Program-made: the position numbers and the translations under genes
Notes under the pieces: model-generated
Databases searched by the model: none
The model's input: the letters and a program-made list of their open reading frames with translations, nothing else
Told to the model about the DNA's origin: nothing
Assembly: GCA_001275005.1 (NCBI GenBank)
Contig: JWZX01002609.1
Location: 1 to 26,356 of the forward strand
DNA: 26,356 bases
Reading direction: 5' to 3'
Source: Chrysochromulina tobinii
Taxonomy: Eukaryota > Haptophyta > Prymnesiales > Chrysochromulinaceae
Shown: positions 6,864 through 16,327 of the stretch, in pieces
How the letters are laid out: each line of letters opens with the position of its first letter
How positions within the stretch are numbered: position 1 is the first letter of the stretch

Positions 6864-8399
6864 ATGTCCTTGGTCTTCTCGTCGTCTACGCCCTCTGGCG
6901 ACCCCGACCCCGAGTGGGCTCGGGCAATCACGCCTCCGCGGGCGACCACGCCATCATCGTCGGTGCCTGAGCGGGCGCGGCTCACTCTGGACGTGCGGCA
7001 TCTCTTTAATGAGGAGGCGCTGAGCGACATCATATTGCGGCTGCAGTGCTTGGACGGCTCCGCCGCCATCTATGGGCACCGGCTCGTTCTCGTCGTCTCC
7101 TCGTCCTACTTCTCGAGCGCGCTTAGCAAGCAGTGGCAGCCGACGACAGGCCAGGGCGGCGCCCCGTCCGAGATCACCATGCGCTGCGACGAGAAGCTTG
7201 CGCACGTGCGCACCTTCCTCGAGTTCTTGTACGGACGCGAGGTCGAGCTCACCCTCGACTGCGCGCACCCGCTCCTGCGCCTCTCCGACTTTTACGGTGT
7301 CGACAAGCTGGGCGAGCTCTGCCTCGACTACCTCGAGCGCGTGTTACACCCGGAGCCTACGCGCTGCTTCCAGCTCTTTGCGGAGCCGAACGTGCTGGGC
7401 ACGGGCGGCGTCCCCGACGGCATGGGTGCGGACGTGGCGCTCTACCTCGCACCTAACGCCTTATCTCCGCAGGCGCCCGCGCAGCCGCGGCTGCTCGCGT
7501 TGTGTGCCGAGGTGCTTGCTCGCTCCTTCTCCGACGCGTCGGTGCATGAAAAGTTCCTCTCATGCCCTACTGAGCTGCTGCTCGCGGTGCTCCAACGCGA
7601 CGACCTGAGCGTCGACCGCGAGGTCGAGGTGCTGGCCGCCCTCCTCAAGTGGGCCGCGCATGAGCCGAGCCGCGAGGGCTCTCTAGGCGAGCTGCTCAGC
7701 CTCGTCCGCTGGCCGATGATCACGGGCGAGGTACTCGCTGAAATCGAAGAATTTCACGCGCTGCTCGCGACCGAAGCGGCGCGCGTGCCGCTGCGCGAGC
7801 ACCTGCTCGAGGCGCTCAAATACCAGGCCGCCTCCCCGAACCGTAAGCAGAGCATCGTGCGAGATTCGATCCCCGACGTCGCGAGCCGCTACCGGCCGCG
7901 CACGCCAAACATGGTACGGTTGCAGGGGGAGGGCAAATTCTGCTGGACGCTCAAGAACTTTTCGCGCCTGGCGACCGAGGAGCGCATCTACTCGCCACCC
8001 TTCACCTTCAGCGGCATCGCCTTCATGCTCCTCTTCTTCCCGCGCGGCAACCAGCAGCGCGAGTACGCCTCCCTTTATGTATCCGTCGACAAAACGAAGC
8101 TCGACCCGGGATGGCGGCGCGAGGTGCACTTCACGCTGTGCGTAGTTGACCAAAAGGAGTCGCTCTGCTCGGTGACCAAGTCGACCCACGGCGAGCTCTC
8201 CAACCAGGTGCTCGACTGGGGCTTCACCGAGCTCATCCAGCTCTCGTCACTCAACTCACCCAGCCACGGGTACATAATGGAGGACACCCTGCAGTTTACC
8301 ATTCAATTCGAGCGCGTCACTGAGGGCTCATCGGGCCGCTCGCGCCCAGGGGGACACTCGACGCCACCCGCAGCTGGTCTCGCCAACCGGCTCATATGA
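6864..8399 (+). CDS. BTB-BACK-MATH domain protein, probable CUL3 ubiquitin-ligase adaptor
   Basis: The 511-residue product (ATG at 6864, the first in frame) begins with a short Ser/Pro-rich leader. A BTB/POZ domain spans about 40-160, with LSDIILRL, the HRLVLVVSSSYF segment and the FLEFLYGREVEL strand-helix. A BACK-type helical region follows at about 210-310, including ELLLAVLQRDDL and EVEVLAALLKWA. A MATH/TRAF-like domain occupies about 358-485, with CWTLKNFSRL, the SPPFTFSGI strand, LFFPRGN and a final LQFTIQFERV strand. In known MATH-BTB proteins (SPOP type) the MATH domain recruits substrate and BTB binds CUL3, so a substrate-adaptor role is likely. What is odd is the order: the classical arrangement is MATH first. 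No membrane span or signal is seen. The domain calls are from motif recognition. Confidence 0.88.
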   Translation: MSLVFSSSTPSGDPDPEWARAITPPRATTPSSSVPERARLTLDVRHLFNEEALSDIILRLQCLDGSAAIYGHRLVLVVSSSYFSSALSKQWQPTTGQGGAPSEITMRCDEKLAHVRTFLEFLYGREVELTLDCAHPLLRLSDFYGVDKLGELCLDYLERVLHPEPTRCFQLFAEPNVLGTGGVPDGMGADVALYLAPNALSPQAPAQPRLLALCAEVLARSFSDASVHEKFLSCPTELLLAVLQRDDLSVDREVEVLAALLKWAAHEPSREGSLGELLSLVRWPMITGEVLAEIEEFHALLATEAARVPLREHLLEALKYQAASPNRKQSIVRDSIPDVASRYRPRTPNMVRLQGEGKFCWTLKNFSRLATEERIYSPPFTFSGIAFMLLFFPRGNQQREYASLYVSVDKTKLDPGWRREVHFTLCVVDQKESLCSVTKSTHGELSNQVLDWGFTELIQLSSLNSPSHGYIMEDTLQFTIQFERVTEGSSGRSRPGGHSTPPAAGLANRLI

Positions 8400-9489
8400 G
8401 CTGGCGGCGCGCTGATTCAGATCCCTTTCTAGTGAGTGCCATGGAGAGCAGAGGAGGGGATGGCACACCGGCGCGCAGCAGAGCCGGCCCCGGGCGCGCG
8501 CATCCGACGCCAATCCTATCGGTCGTCGTCTTTCCCCGCGAAGCGCCGATCGCCACTTGCCAGAGAGTGTTACGAAGGGCATATTCGTCATCGTCTGCCG
8601 TGCTCCGGCTCGTTTCTGCGTCTGCCCGAGAGCGACGCGAGAGCCATTAATAGAGCCGCCGGCCAACGACCGCACGCGGCGCAGCCAGCGTCAGCACGCG
8701 GACCGCCGCGAGTATGAGAAGGAAGCAACGATCGAGCATAGTCTCCATTACCGCATGCTGTACAAGCATACCGGATGACGATCCAGGAACGTCCTCTGTA
8801 GGAAGCAGCGCGCGGCGCTGTAGGTGTACCGCGAGACTCTCGTGGCGCGGGTTGCGGAGTCCGGAGCAGACCCAGGGTGGAGAGCGCATGCTCGGGGCGG
8901 CGACGACCGACGCGCCGCGATATCAAACCCGATTATGTCCGCGACCAGATCCGTTCACGCATGAACCATGACGGTTCATGAACCGGATCCGATTTGCCGA
9001 TGTCGCGATGTATCATGTAACGCCGATTTGCGATTAATAACCGGTCGTTAAAGGTGCTTAGGGTCGCGGTACACAGTTGGCGTTCAGAAATGATACGCGC
9101 CCGCGACGCGATCTTGCAACGGACGGTTGTTGGACGGTTGCGAGTCAGCACGAAATGTATTGAGCAAAATAGTACCGGATTGAGTACCGGATTCGACGAA
9201 CATAACCCTTAACCGCCCGGCCCCGGCGCCCGGGCGCGCCGTCCAGGGTCTGTACTCTGTAGGGCGCCGGAGAACACGCGATCGTGTATCGTTTATGGAT
9301 TATGTGCGAGCCAAAGATTTAAAAATCATGAACGATGCACTCATGGAAACATGACACATGATCCGCGCGACTCCGAATCGACGTGCCATCATACTATCGC
9401 GCGCACTGCCCAGCCCGCTGTTTGTGCTGTGATGCCTGTGGCAACGGTATACGCGGACTCCCGGACACCACTCAAGGTGAAGGCACGCT
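8400..9489. other. Long intergenic region between convergent genes
   Basis: This 1.1-kb stretch separates the stop of the BTB-BACK-MATH gene from the stop of the light-harvesting gene. I see no supportable coding region; the open frames are short and Arg/Ser/Pro-rich. It contains a 14-bp perfect palindrome (8972-8985) inside a cluster of TGAACC half-sites, repeated GGACGGTTG (9121-9129, 9132-9140), a 12-bp tandem repeat with AGTACCGGATT at 9171 and 9183, and a 12-bp GC palindrome (GCGCCCGGGCGC, 9226-9237). It may hold both 3' UTRs or an unrecognised non-coding transcript. Confidence 0.5.
8948..8992. repeat. Cluster of overlapping inverted and direct repeats
   Basis: CGGTTCATGAACCG (8972-8985) is a perfect 14-bp palindrome. 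ATGAACC at 8961-8967 pairs with GGTTCAT at 8973-8979 around a 5-base loop, and CATGAACC is repeated directly at 8960-8967 and 8977-8984. A related CCGTTCA lies at 8951-8957 and GGATCC at 8985-8990. It could be a protein-binding cluster or an RNA hairpin. Confidence 0.8.
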
Positions 9490-10324
9490 TCAGAAGATGT
9501 GGAAGTTGGTATCGAAGGGCGCCATGATGTTGCCCGAGTACGGGCGGATGCCAAGGGCCGAGAGGCCCGGCACTGAGCCCGGCACCTGGGACTCGGAGAG
9601 AAAGCCAAAGATGCCGATCTGCGCGAGGCGGCCGTTGTTGATCTCGGCGAGCAGGCCCTTCGCCTTCTTCTCCGGCGAGGCGTTCTTGCTGAAGCCGAAG
9701 GGGTCGAAGAGGTTGAAGGGCACCGGGTGCGGGAGCTGATCGAAGGTGGGCATGTAGCCGGGCTTGCCGCCGCGCATGTAGTGCGTCTGGCCATCCTTCT
9801 CAAGGATGAACGAGTTCTCGCGCCAGAACTCGAAGAAGGCGATCGTCAGGAAGATCTGCCATTTGGCGACCTCCGGCAGGTTGTCCCAGACCTCCTGCGG
9901 CGACTTTCCGATGTCGACGCCGGCGAACGGCTTCCACGGGAAGCGGATGTCGTTCGCGTGCACAATGTAGCCAACGAAGGCCGCCATGGCCACGCGCCCG
10001 TGCTTGATCTCCGACTCACGCAGGAAGCCAATGGTCGCCGCGTTCGAGTCGCCCCAGAACTCGCCACCCGAAAGGTTGAGAGGATCCCAGAAGCCGACGA
10101 CCGGGTTGAGCTTCTTCGCCTGGTCTTTGAGGCCAGAAACGTCCATGGACACACCCGCGGTGCGCGGTGCCACGATGGGCGCATTGAACGAGAGCGACGA
10201 GGTGCAGAGAGCAAGCTGCGGGCAACAGCATTGAGCAAGGGTCAGCACGCGGAAAGCGCATTCGCGACGAGCCGGCCCGCAGGCTGGCAGCGACCGGGGT
10301 ATCGTCGGCCGAAAGACGCACCAT
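9490..10324 (-). CDS. Fucoxanthin chlorophyll a/c-type light-harvesting protein (FCP/LHC family)
   Basis: This protein binds chlorophylls and fucoxanthin-type carotenoids in the thylakoid membrane and passes light energy to the photosystems. In the spliced model it has 242 residues. Key features are E70, H73 and R75 in ESEIKHGR (first membrane helix, ligand and salt-bridge residues), a central helix near WQIFLTIAFFEFW, and E192, N195 and R197 in EINNGR (third helix). The pre-sequence has a short hydrophobic run, then S-F-N-A-P-I-V-A-P-R, with Phe at the expected signal-peptide cleavage site of secondary red plastids. The long open frame has no in-frame ATG before MDVSG, which lies after the pre-sequence. 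I therefore place the start at the ATG at 10324-10322, followed at once by an intron (10321-10216) with exon 2 from 10215 to 9490. The spliced start reads M-L-A-L-C-T-S-S-L-S-F. The exact subfamily is not assigned. Confidence 0.9.
10216..10321 (-). other. Inferred 106-nt phase-0 intron directly after the light-harvesting gene ATG
   Basis: Read on the minus strand, the donor is ATG|GTGCGT and the acceptor GCCCGCAG|CTTGCT, with a CTGAC branch-like sequence about 28 bases before the acceptor. Splicing joins ATG to CTT in frame. Without it the pre-sequence has no ATG. There is no transcript evidence here. Confidence 0.65.
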
Positions 10325-10687
10325 TTTCTATCGGATTCCGCGTGTGGAGATCGATCTCATCACGGTGAAATCAAATTATCGATGCCGAACGAAGTTAATT
10401 AAGTTGCCGCCCTCAGCCTCGTACCCCCGCCTCTGAACACTCGTAGCCTGGAAAGCCGAAGAGCTATGATCCTTAACTAATTTCCAAAGACGATAAACTT
10501 CCTCACGAGGCGTCCACCCTGCCTGTCGTCCGTCCGCCATGCATGCACCATTTCCACCGCCGCGCCGTCGCGGCAAAAACAAGCTGACCTACCCAGTCTC
10601 GCGGTCGTGCGACACCTGGATCTCGTCGTCAGAATGCTGAGCAAAATCTCTAGAGAACCCAATATCGAGCCAGAGCAGCCGCCGCCC
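10325..10687. other. Intergenic region, light-harvesting gene promoter and KH gene 3' flank
   Basis: Both neighbours are on the minus strand, so this 363-bp stretch holds the 3' UTR of the KH-domain gene and the promoter and 5' UTR of the light-harvesting gene. The part next to the start (about 10365-10410) is AT-richer. I see no coding region and no clear TATA box or light-response element. Confidence 0.5.
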
Positions 10688-13600
10688 TCACTTCTCGAGC
10701 TTCCCCGCGAGCCCCGGAGGAGGCCCGCCGCTCGGCGCAGCGGCAGGCCCGGACAGCCCCGGCGGGGGCTTCGGAAGCTTTGCCGCTGCACCATTGGCCT
10801 GCCCGTTGGCGCCCTCGGTCAGCAGCGCCTGCACGAGCTGCGTCGCCTTCTCGACAGCCGCTGCGTTGCCACGGATGCGCACCAGCCCGTCTTCCTTTCG
10901 AACATCGAGCTGCGCGCCGCTCTCCTGCTGCAACTGCCTGATCTTCTCGCCGCCGCGCCCGATGATCAGTGGGATCTGGCGCGAGGTGACGTGCACATCC
11001 TTCTCGCCATTGCCGGCGGTGAGCTCGTCGAGCATGGCCACGGCCTTGGCGACCTGGCTCTTGCGTCCCCTCACCACCACGCGATTGCCCGCGCGCTCGA
11101 GGCTCACATTGGCTCCAGAGTCGTCCTGCAGCTTCTTGATGTTGGAGCCGCCGCGCCCGATGATGACCGGGATGAGCCGCTCGCTCACGAGCCGGATGTG
11201 CTCGTCCACGTCGAGCTCCTCCTCGAGCACCTTCTCCACCTTGGCCACAGCCGCAGCACTCCCAAGCAAGGTGAGCACGTTTTCAGTGCGGTCGATGACG
11301 ATGGCCACCAGATATGCGTCCTGCAATCGCTTGTGCAGCGTGGGAGGGGACTGCTTCTGGCTGACGGCCGGGCGCACATGCGTGAGCTTGTCGATCGCCG
11401 CCGGGCGCGTGGGCAGTACCACCTTCACCGCCTTGGCTTCGGCTAGAAGCGTCTCGAGACGAAACTTGCATGCTTCGACCGGCGCCGCAGTACCGCGCAT
11501 GACGAACGCCGCCCCGCCCGCCTCGACGGGCTTCAGCTTGAGCTCGATCGCCCCGCTTGAGCTCGACTTGAGCTCGACCGCCTCCGCCGGCTTGAGCTCG
11601 CGAAATGAGGGCATGACCCCCGTGAAGAGGCCACTCAGCTCGATGTGCACGCCATTTGCGGCCTCCGCCGCCGGCGGCGCTTCTGCTGCTGCTGCGGCGG
11701 CGGCGGCTGCCGTGGCCGCGGGTTTGGCGGCGTTCTCGAGCAGCAGGCGCACGTACTGCACCTCCGCCACGGAGAGGGGCAGCACCTGCTCAGCGTGCGC
11801 ATGCAGGCGCACCACCGCATAGGCCGCATCGCGCGCGAGCCCAACCAACTTTCCAGGGCCGTGCAAGTGCAGCATGCCACTTGAATCTTCTAAGCGCAGC
11901 TGCACGTTGAACTGACGCTGCATGCTCTCCAGCTCGCGCCGGAGGGGCACCTGGCACTCGGGCGGCACTTCGACCACAGCATCCGCGGCCGCGTGCGCCG
12001 CGATCCAGCCCTCGACGACCCCGGCCGCCTCAGAGAGCATGCCGTTCCCTCCGAAAAGGCAGATCTTTTCGGGACGAGTCCCGAGGTCCTCCTGCAGAGC
12101 GACCATGCAGCCGAACGAGTTGCAGATGCCCTGCAGCTGTGCGAGCGCCACGCCGTCCGGCGCGCCAAGCAACGCCGCCTGCGTCGGCGGGCAGTCGAGC
12201 AGCAATTCGGCCTTGCGCCGGCGCGAGAGCGTCGCGCGCAGCTCAATCTGCGCGTCAAGCGAGGCTTCACCCCGAGTGGTCACCAGCCCCTGGAGAGGCT
12301 CGAAGTCGACCGAGCAGCGCCCAATGCGGCTCGCGAACTCGACGAGGAAGTTGGGCTGGTCCAGGCAGATACTCGTCAGCAGCGACGCGTCGTCGTCGCC
12401 CAGCTGGAGCTCGTCGCTCGAATTGGCCGCTGCGAGCGCCTCCACGTGCGCCGCGGCCGCGTCGACAAACTTCTTCTTGCCGCGCAGCGTCATGGCGGAG
12501 GCGACGGCGAGGAACATAGTACCGACCTGCGCCGTCTCCAAGAACAAGGTCTCGCCCGGAAGCTCTATCTGCACACTGAAGTCCTTCTCCAGCTTGACAA
12601 GGTTGACCGCGTTCGGCCCGATGAGCTCATCGATGGCGTGCCAGGGCAGCACGACGTTCTCACTCACGAAGGCGTTCGAGTCGATGACCTTCTGGATGAG
12701 CTGCTTGGCCTTATCGACGGCCACACGCGAGCCGCGCAGCTGGAGCCGAGGTTTGGCCTCCGAGGCGCCCTCGGGCTTCTCCATACCGTCGATGGCCGCA
12801 CCCGACTCGGCGCGAATGCGATAGATCTCCGCACCCGACTGGCCAATGATCTGCGGCATCATCCTCGCGTCCACCTCCATCTCCTCGATGCATTCGGCAT
12901 TGTACTGGAGCACGCCCTCGAGCATCGCAAACGCCTTAGCCACCTGCGACGTGTTGCCCTTCACCGTGACCGCCTGCTTACTCGATCCCACCCCTTGCTC
13001 AGGCTTTTTGGCCACCCCGAGCACCGCGCCTGTCGCCCTTTGGATGCTCAGGATCCGCTCGCCGCTCTTGCCAAGCAGCTGGCCGATGTGCTGGCTCTCG
13101 ACCATGAAGACCTCCTCGACCTTTTTCTCACGCTCGAGCACCTCCTTGATCGCCTTCATCGCAGCCTTGACTCCCTCGACAGAGCCGCGGAACTTGATGC
13201 GGCTCGGTTCGGTCTTCTCCGTCGCCTTCAGGATATCGATCGAGACACCTTGCTCGGCCTCGAGCCGCTTGACGTGCTCACCGCCGCGCCCGATAATGTG
13301 GTCGAGCAGCTCCGTGGGCACTTCGAGCACCTCCTTGGACTTCGCGTCCAGGTGGAGAAGCTCGACGAGGCTCTGGCGCGCGCGCTCCACCGCCGCCGAC
13401 GGGCCCCAGACGCGGATCGTGCACTCGTCGCCTTTGGCGACCTCCATGAGCGCACCCTGCGACTGCTGCTGAATGCGGTTGATCGTCGAGCCTGCCTTGC
13501 CGAGCAGCGTGCCCTTCTGCTCCGGGTCGAACTTGAGCGTGATCTCGACGCGCCGCTGCGCCTTGAGCAGCTCCTCGATGAGGATCGCGGCCTTCTCCAC

Positions 13601-14667
13601 CTCGTCCGCGGGACCCGCGATCGTGAGGGTCGAGTTGGCACGTCGCACGTCGAGCGAGCATCCCGTCTCTTCCTGCAGCTTCTCGATAGTCACACCCTTC
13701 TTGCCGATGAGCAGCCCCTGCTGCTCCTCGTCGAGCGTCTTCTTGAGCACGCGCACCTCGCCGAGAGAGCCGATGAGCTGCTTCGCGGCCTCGACGCCCT
13801 CTGCCGAGCCGCACAGCATGACGGAGCGCTTCGCGCCGCGATCCATCTTGGCGCTCACTTGGCACTCGGTCTGCAAGCGCGCCCTCCAAAGCGGCGTCGC
13901 GAGCAGCTCCTGCAGCGGCTCCTCCGCTGCGAGCCGCACCTCGACGAGATCGCCGAGGGCGAGGTTGAACTGCTGTGCCGTCTGCTCGCGCCATTGCGCT
14001 GACTTGTGCGCGTCGACCAACGCGTACGCCTGGCGCAGCTGCTCCGCGCACAGGGCGCGCTTGGTTTTAAGATCCTCCATCTCGCGGTCCCACGCCTCGA
14101 GCTTCTTCGCCTCCGCCGCCGCCCGCGCCATCTCGGCGAGCGCTGCCTTCTCCTCTTTGATCGACAACGACATAGACTCCATCTTCTTTGCCTTTTGCCG
14201 ATTGCGCTCCTCGACCTCGGCAGCGCTGTCCTTGTTCTTCTGCGGCGAGCACCAACGCAGTCGCGAAAGGGCGCGAAGCGACGTCAGTAAGCCGACGAGG
14301 CAGCAATGGGAGTGAGGCGCGCCCATGGCTTCAACACAGCTGCAGCACTCGTGGTGCTGCTGCGGCAGAGCAGCAGGCGGGCAAGGCTGACGCGCTGCGG
14401 CGGTAGCGCAGAGGCCCAGGTGCCGCGCGGCCACAAGCGCACCGATGGGCGCTTCTTCAGCAGCTGGTCCTTTTTGGCATCCAGCTGTTTTATCGCATCT
14501 TGCAGCCCGTCAATGGAATCCTTGGCCATCTGCGCCGCCTCAGCAAGGGACGGCTCTGGCTGCGGCTCTGCTGCCTGAGCTGGTGCGACCGGAGGTTGCG
14601 GAGGTGTGGCTCCTGCGCTGCCGCCTCCGATAATCGCTGCCGTAAGACGGCTCAGCATGGTCGTCAT
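10688..14667 (-). CDS. Vigilin/Scp160-like multi-KH-domain RNA-binding protein
   Basis: Multi-KH proteins of the vigilin family bind mRNA and tRNA and associate with ribosomes and the ER. The spliced product is about 1258 residues. Exon 1 (14667-14443) gives a Pro/Ala-rich start and a short helix ending LLKKRPS; exon 2 (14239-10688) continues with a charged coiled coil (about 76-140). KH GxxG loops are visible near residues 250 (GKKG), 320 (GKAG), 391 (GRGG), 463 (GKSG), 540 (GQSG), 1101 (GRGG) and 1167 (GRGG). A degenerate one near 613 (GPNA), another KH-like unit without GxxG near 160-235, and several weak units in 650-1050 suggest more than ten KH units at 70-75 residue spacing. The C-terminus is Pro/Gly-rich. 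The first in-frame ATG is at 14667. The exon 2 frame stays open back through the intron, so an internal start at its ATG is an alternative. Confidence 0.9.
14240..14442 (-). other. Inferred 203-nt intron of the KH-domain gene
   Basis: On the minus strand the donor is CCATCG|GTGCGC and the acceptor CGCCGCAG|AAGAAC, phase 0, with CTGAC about 48 bases before the acceptor. Exon 1 and exon 2 lie in different frames, so a splice or a frame change is required to join them. Exon 1 has a plausible ATG and protein-like composition. Other nearby donors cannot be excluded. Confidence 0.6.
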
Positions 14668-14861
14668 TGTCTCAGTGCAGAAATGGATTCGCCTCTGCAG
14701 CAAGAACTTGATGAGGCACGTCGCAAACTTCCAGTCTCCGACGGCGTTCCGCGGATGGAGTAACGCAAACTGATGACTGTCTGACTGGTCCTCGAGTCAC
14801 CGCAAAATGGGGCGTACTTTGGACGAAGCCGAAACGGACGGCCCTTCGCACGCACGGACTT
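14668..14861. promoter_or_regulatory. Short bidirectional promoter between KH and ROK genes
   Basis: Only 194 bp separate the start codons at 14667 (minus) and 14862 (plus). The gap should hold both promoters and 5' leaders. It contains a plus-strand 26-codon open frame from 14683 to 14763 that ends 98 bases before the ROK start. No TATA box is evident. Confidence 0.55.
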
Positions 14862-15932
14862 ATGGCGCGACTCGCCGCCGTCGAGGGCGGCGGAACGACC
14901 TTTGTCGTGGCGATCGCGTCGGACCCGACGACGGTGCTCGAGCGCGCCGAGTTCCCGACGACGACGCCCAAGGACACGCTGCGCAAGTGCTGCGAGTGGC
15001 TCGCGAGTCGCCATTACGATGCGCTCGGCGTCGCGTGCTTCGGGCCGCTCGACCTGAAACCGGACTCGCCCACGTTCGGCTACATCACCACGACGCCCAA
15101 GCCCGGTTGGCAGCAGACCAACATCCTCGGGCCGCTCAAGGCCGTGCGCCCAGCCGCGCCGACCCTCTTCGACACTGACGTGAACGCACCCGCCGCTGCC
15201 GAGTACGAGCACATGGTTGCAGAGGCGAGGGCGCGCGGCGTGGCACCACCGACGTCGTGCTGCTACATCACTGTCGGCACGGGTATCGGTGTCGGCCTTG
15301 TCATCAACGAGAAGCCCGTGCACGGCATGATGCACCCCGAAGGTGGCCACATGTGCGTCCCTCGCCGCGCGGCCGACGCGGGCTTCGAGGGGCCCAATCC
15401 GAACGATACGTTTGGCGGGCTGTGCGCCGAGAACATGGGGTGCTCCGTCGCGCTCGTCAAGCGCGGCGCTCTCGTCGGCGTGCACGCGCTCAAGGACCTG
15501 AGCGACGACGACCCTCAGTGGGACGCGTGCGCGCACTACCTCGGCGCGCTGTGCGCGAACGTGGTGTTACTGGCGTCGCCCGAGAAGATTGTGATGTCGG
15601 GCGGCGTGATGCTGCGCACGTCGCTCTTCCCCAAGGTGCGCGCGCGCATGCAGGCCATGCTCAATGGCTACATCCAGTGCGAGCAGGTGCTCACGCCCGA
15701 GGGGATCGCGAGCTACGTGACGCCGTCGACGTGGGGCAACGACGCTGGTATGGTTGGCGCGCTCACGCTGGCTGCCAAGGCGCTCGAGCAGCAGCGCGCG
15801 ACGGAGAAGAGCGCGGGTAAGAGCGCGGGCAGGGGGGTGATCATGGCTGCGAGCGGCCTGGGAGAGCGCGGCTTGCTGGTCGCCGGGCTCGTCGTGGCGG
15901 TCCTTGCGGTGGCCGCAATGCGCTCTCGGTGA
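14862..15932 (+). CDS. ROK-family sugar kinase (fructokinase-like) with C-terminal membrane anchor
   Basis: ROK kinases phosphorylate hexoses such as fructose or glucose with ATP. The 356-residue product has an N-terminal phosphate-binding segment (AAVEGGGTTFVVAI, 5-18), the GPLDL and TPKPGW segments of fructokinase-type members, the catalytic region DTDVNA with D106 as the probable base, YITVGTGIGVG, HPEGGHM (H158, H163), and MSGGVM plus NDAGMVGA in the second lobe. The usual zinc motif CxxHxxC appears as C188-A-E-N191-M-G-C194, so the central His is Asn. After a Lys/Ser/Gly linker the protein ends in about 17 hydrophobic residues (LLVAGLVVAVLAVAAM) followed by RSR, like a tail anchor; bacterial ROK kinases are soluble. 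The ATG at 14862 is 194 bp from the divergent KH gene. Substrate is not determined. Confidence 0.88.
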   Translation: MARLAAVEGGGTTFVVAIASDPTTVLERAEFPTTTPKDTLRKCCEWLASRHYDALGVACFGPLDLKPDSPTFGYITTTPKPGWQQTNILGPLKAVRPAAPTLFDTDVNAPAAAEYEHMVAEARARGVAPPTSCCYITVGTGIGVGLVINEKPVHGMMHPEGGHMCVPRRAADAGFEGPNPNDTFGGLCAENMGCSVALVKRGALVGVHALKDLSDDDPQWDACAHYLGALCANVVLLASPEKIVMSGGVMLRTSLFPKVRARMQAMLNGYIQCEQVLTPEGIASYVTPSTWGNDAGMVGALTLAAKALEQQRATEKSAGKSAGRGVIMAASGLGERGLLVAGLVVAVLAVAAMRSR

Positions 15933-16327
15933 TATCGGACGACGGAACTACTCACGCTCTCCCGCGCTCGCTCACTATCGGCCTCTGCCCTCTCGCCAGA
16001 CTCGCTTGTCACGGGTTTTAATAAGTCAAAACTGTAAACTCGGTGATTTCCGTCGTTGAGAGCCCTCCTGCTCTGCATCGAAATTTCCGCGTTGTGGATT
16101 AATGACAGTAAGCATGGGGTCACATCTAAATCTGGCGTGTGCACCTCACTTCTCAGCCGGTTGCGGGGCTGAGCGAGGGCAGCGGGCAGCGCAGCAGGGA
16201 CCTGCACACGGGGAGATCCCCAGACCCTGGCCACAACCTATTCATCTCCGCGGGACCTGCCCTCGCTCTCGTGGGGGGGCAACGGCCGGGACAAAACGGC
16301 ACGGGCCTCGGGTGTGAAGGGTGAGCT
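15933..16327. other. Intergenic region between convergent ROK and ZIP genes
   Basis: This 395-bp stretch holds two 3' flanks. A relatively AT-rich segment (about 16015-16045, with TTTTAATAAG) could carry the ROK polyadenylation signal. I see no coding region with support. Confidence 0.5.

Noticed and set aside
10216-10248. GTG at 10248 as the start of the light-harvesting protein
   Set aside because: Non-ATG starts are rare in nuclear genes, and an ATG joined by a well-formed intron gives a better leader.
11993-14002. 669-codon plus-strand open frame opposite the KH gene
   Set aside because: Composition is dominated by Arg, Leu and His with no domain. It is the antisense shadow of a GC-rich coding region whose KH motifs are clear.
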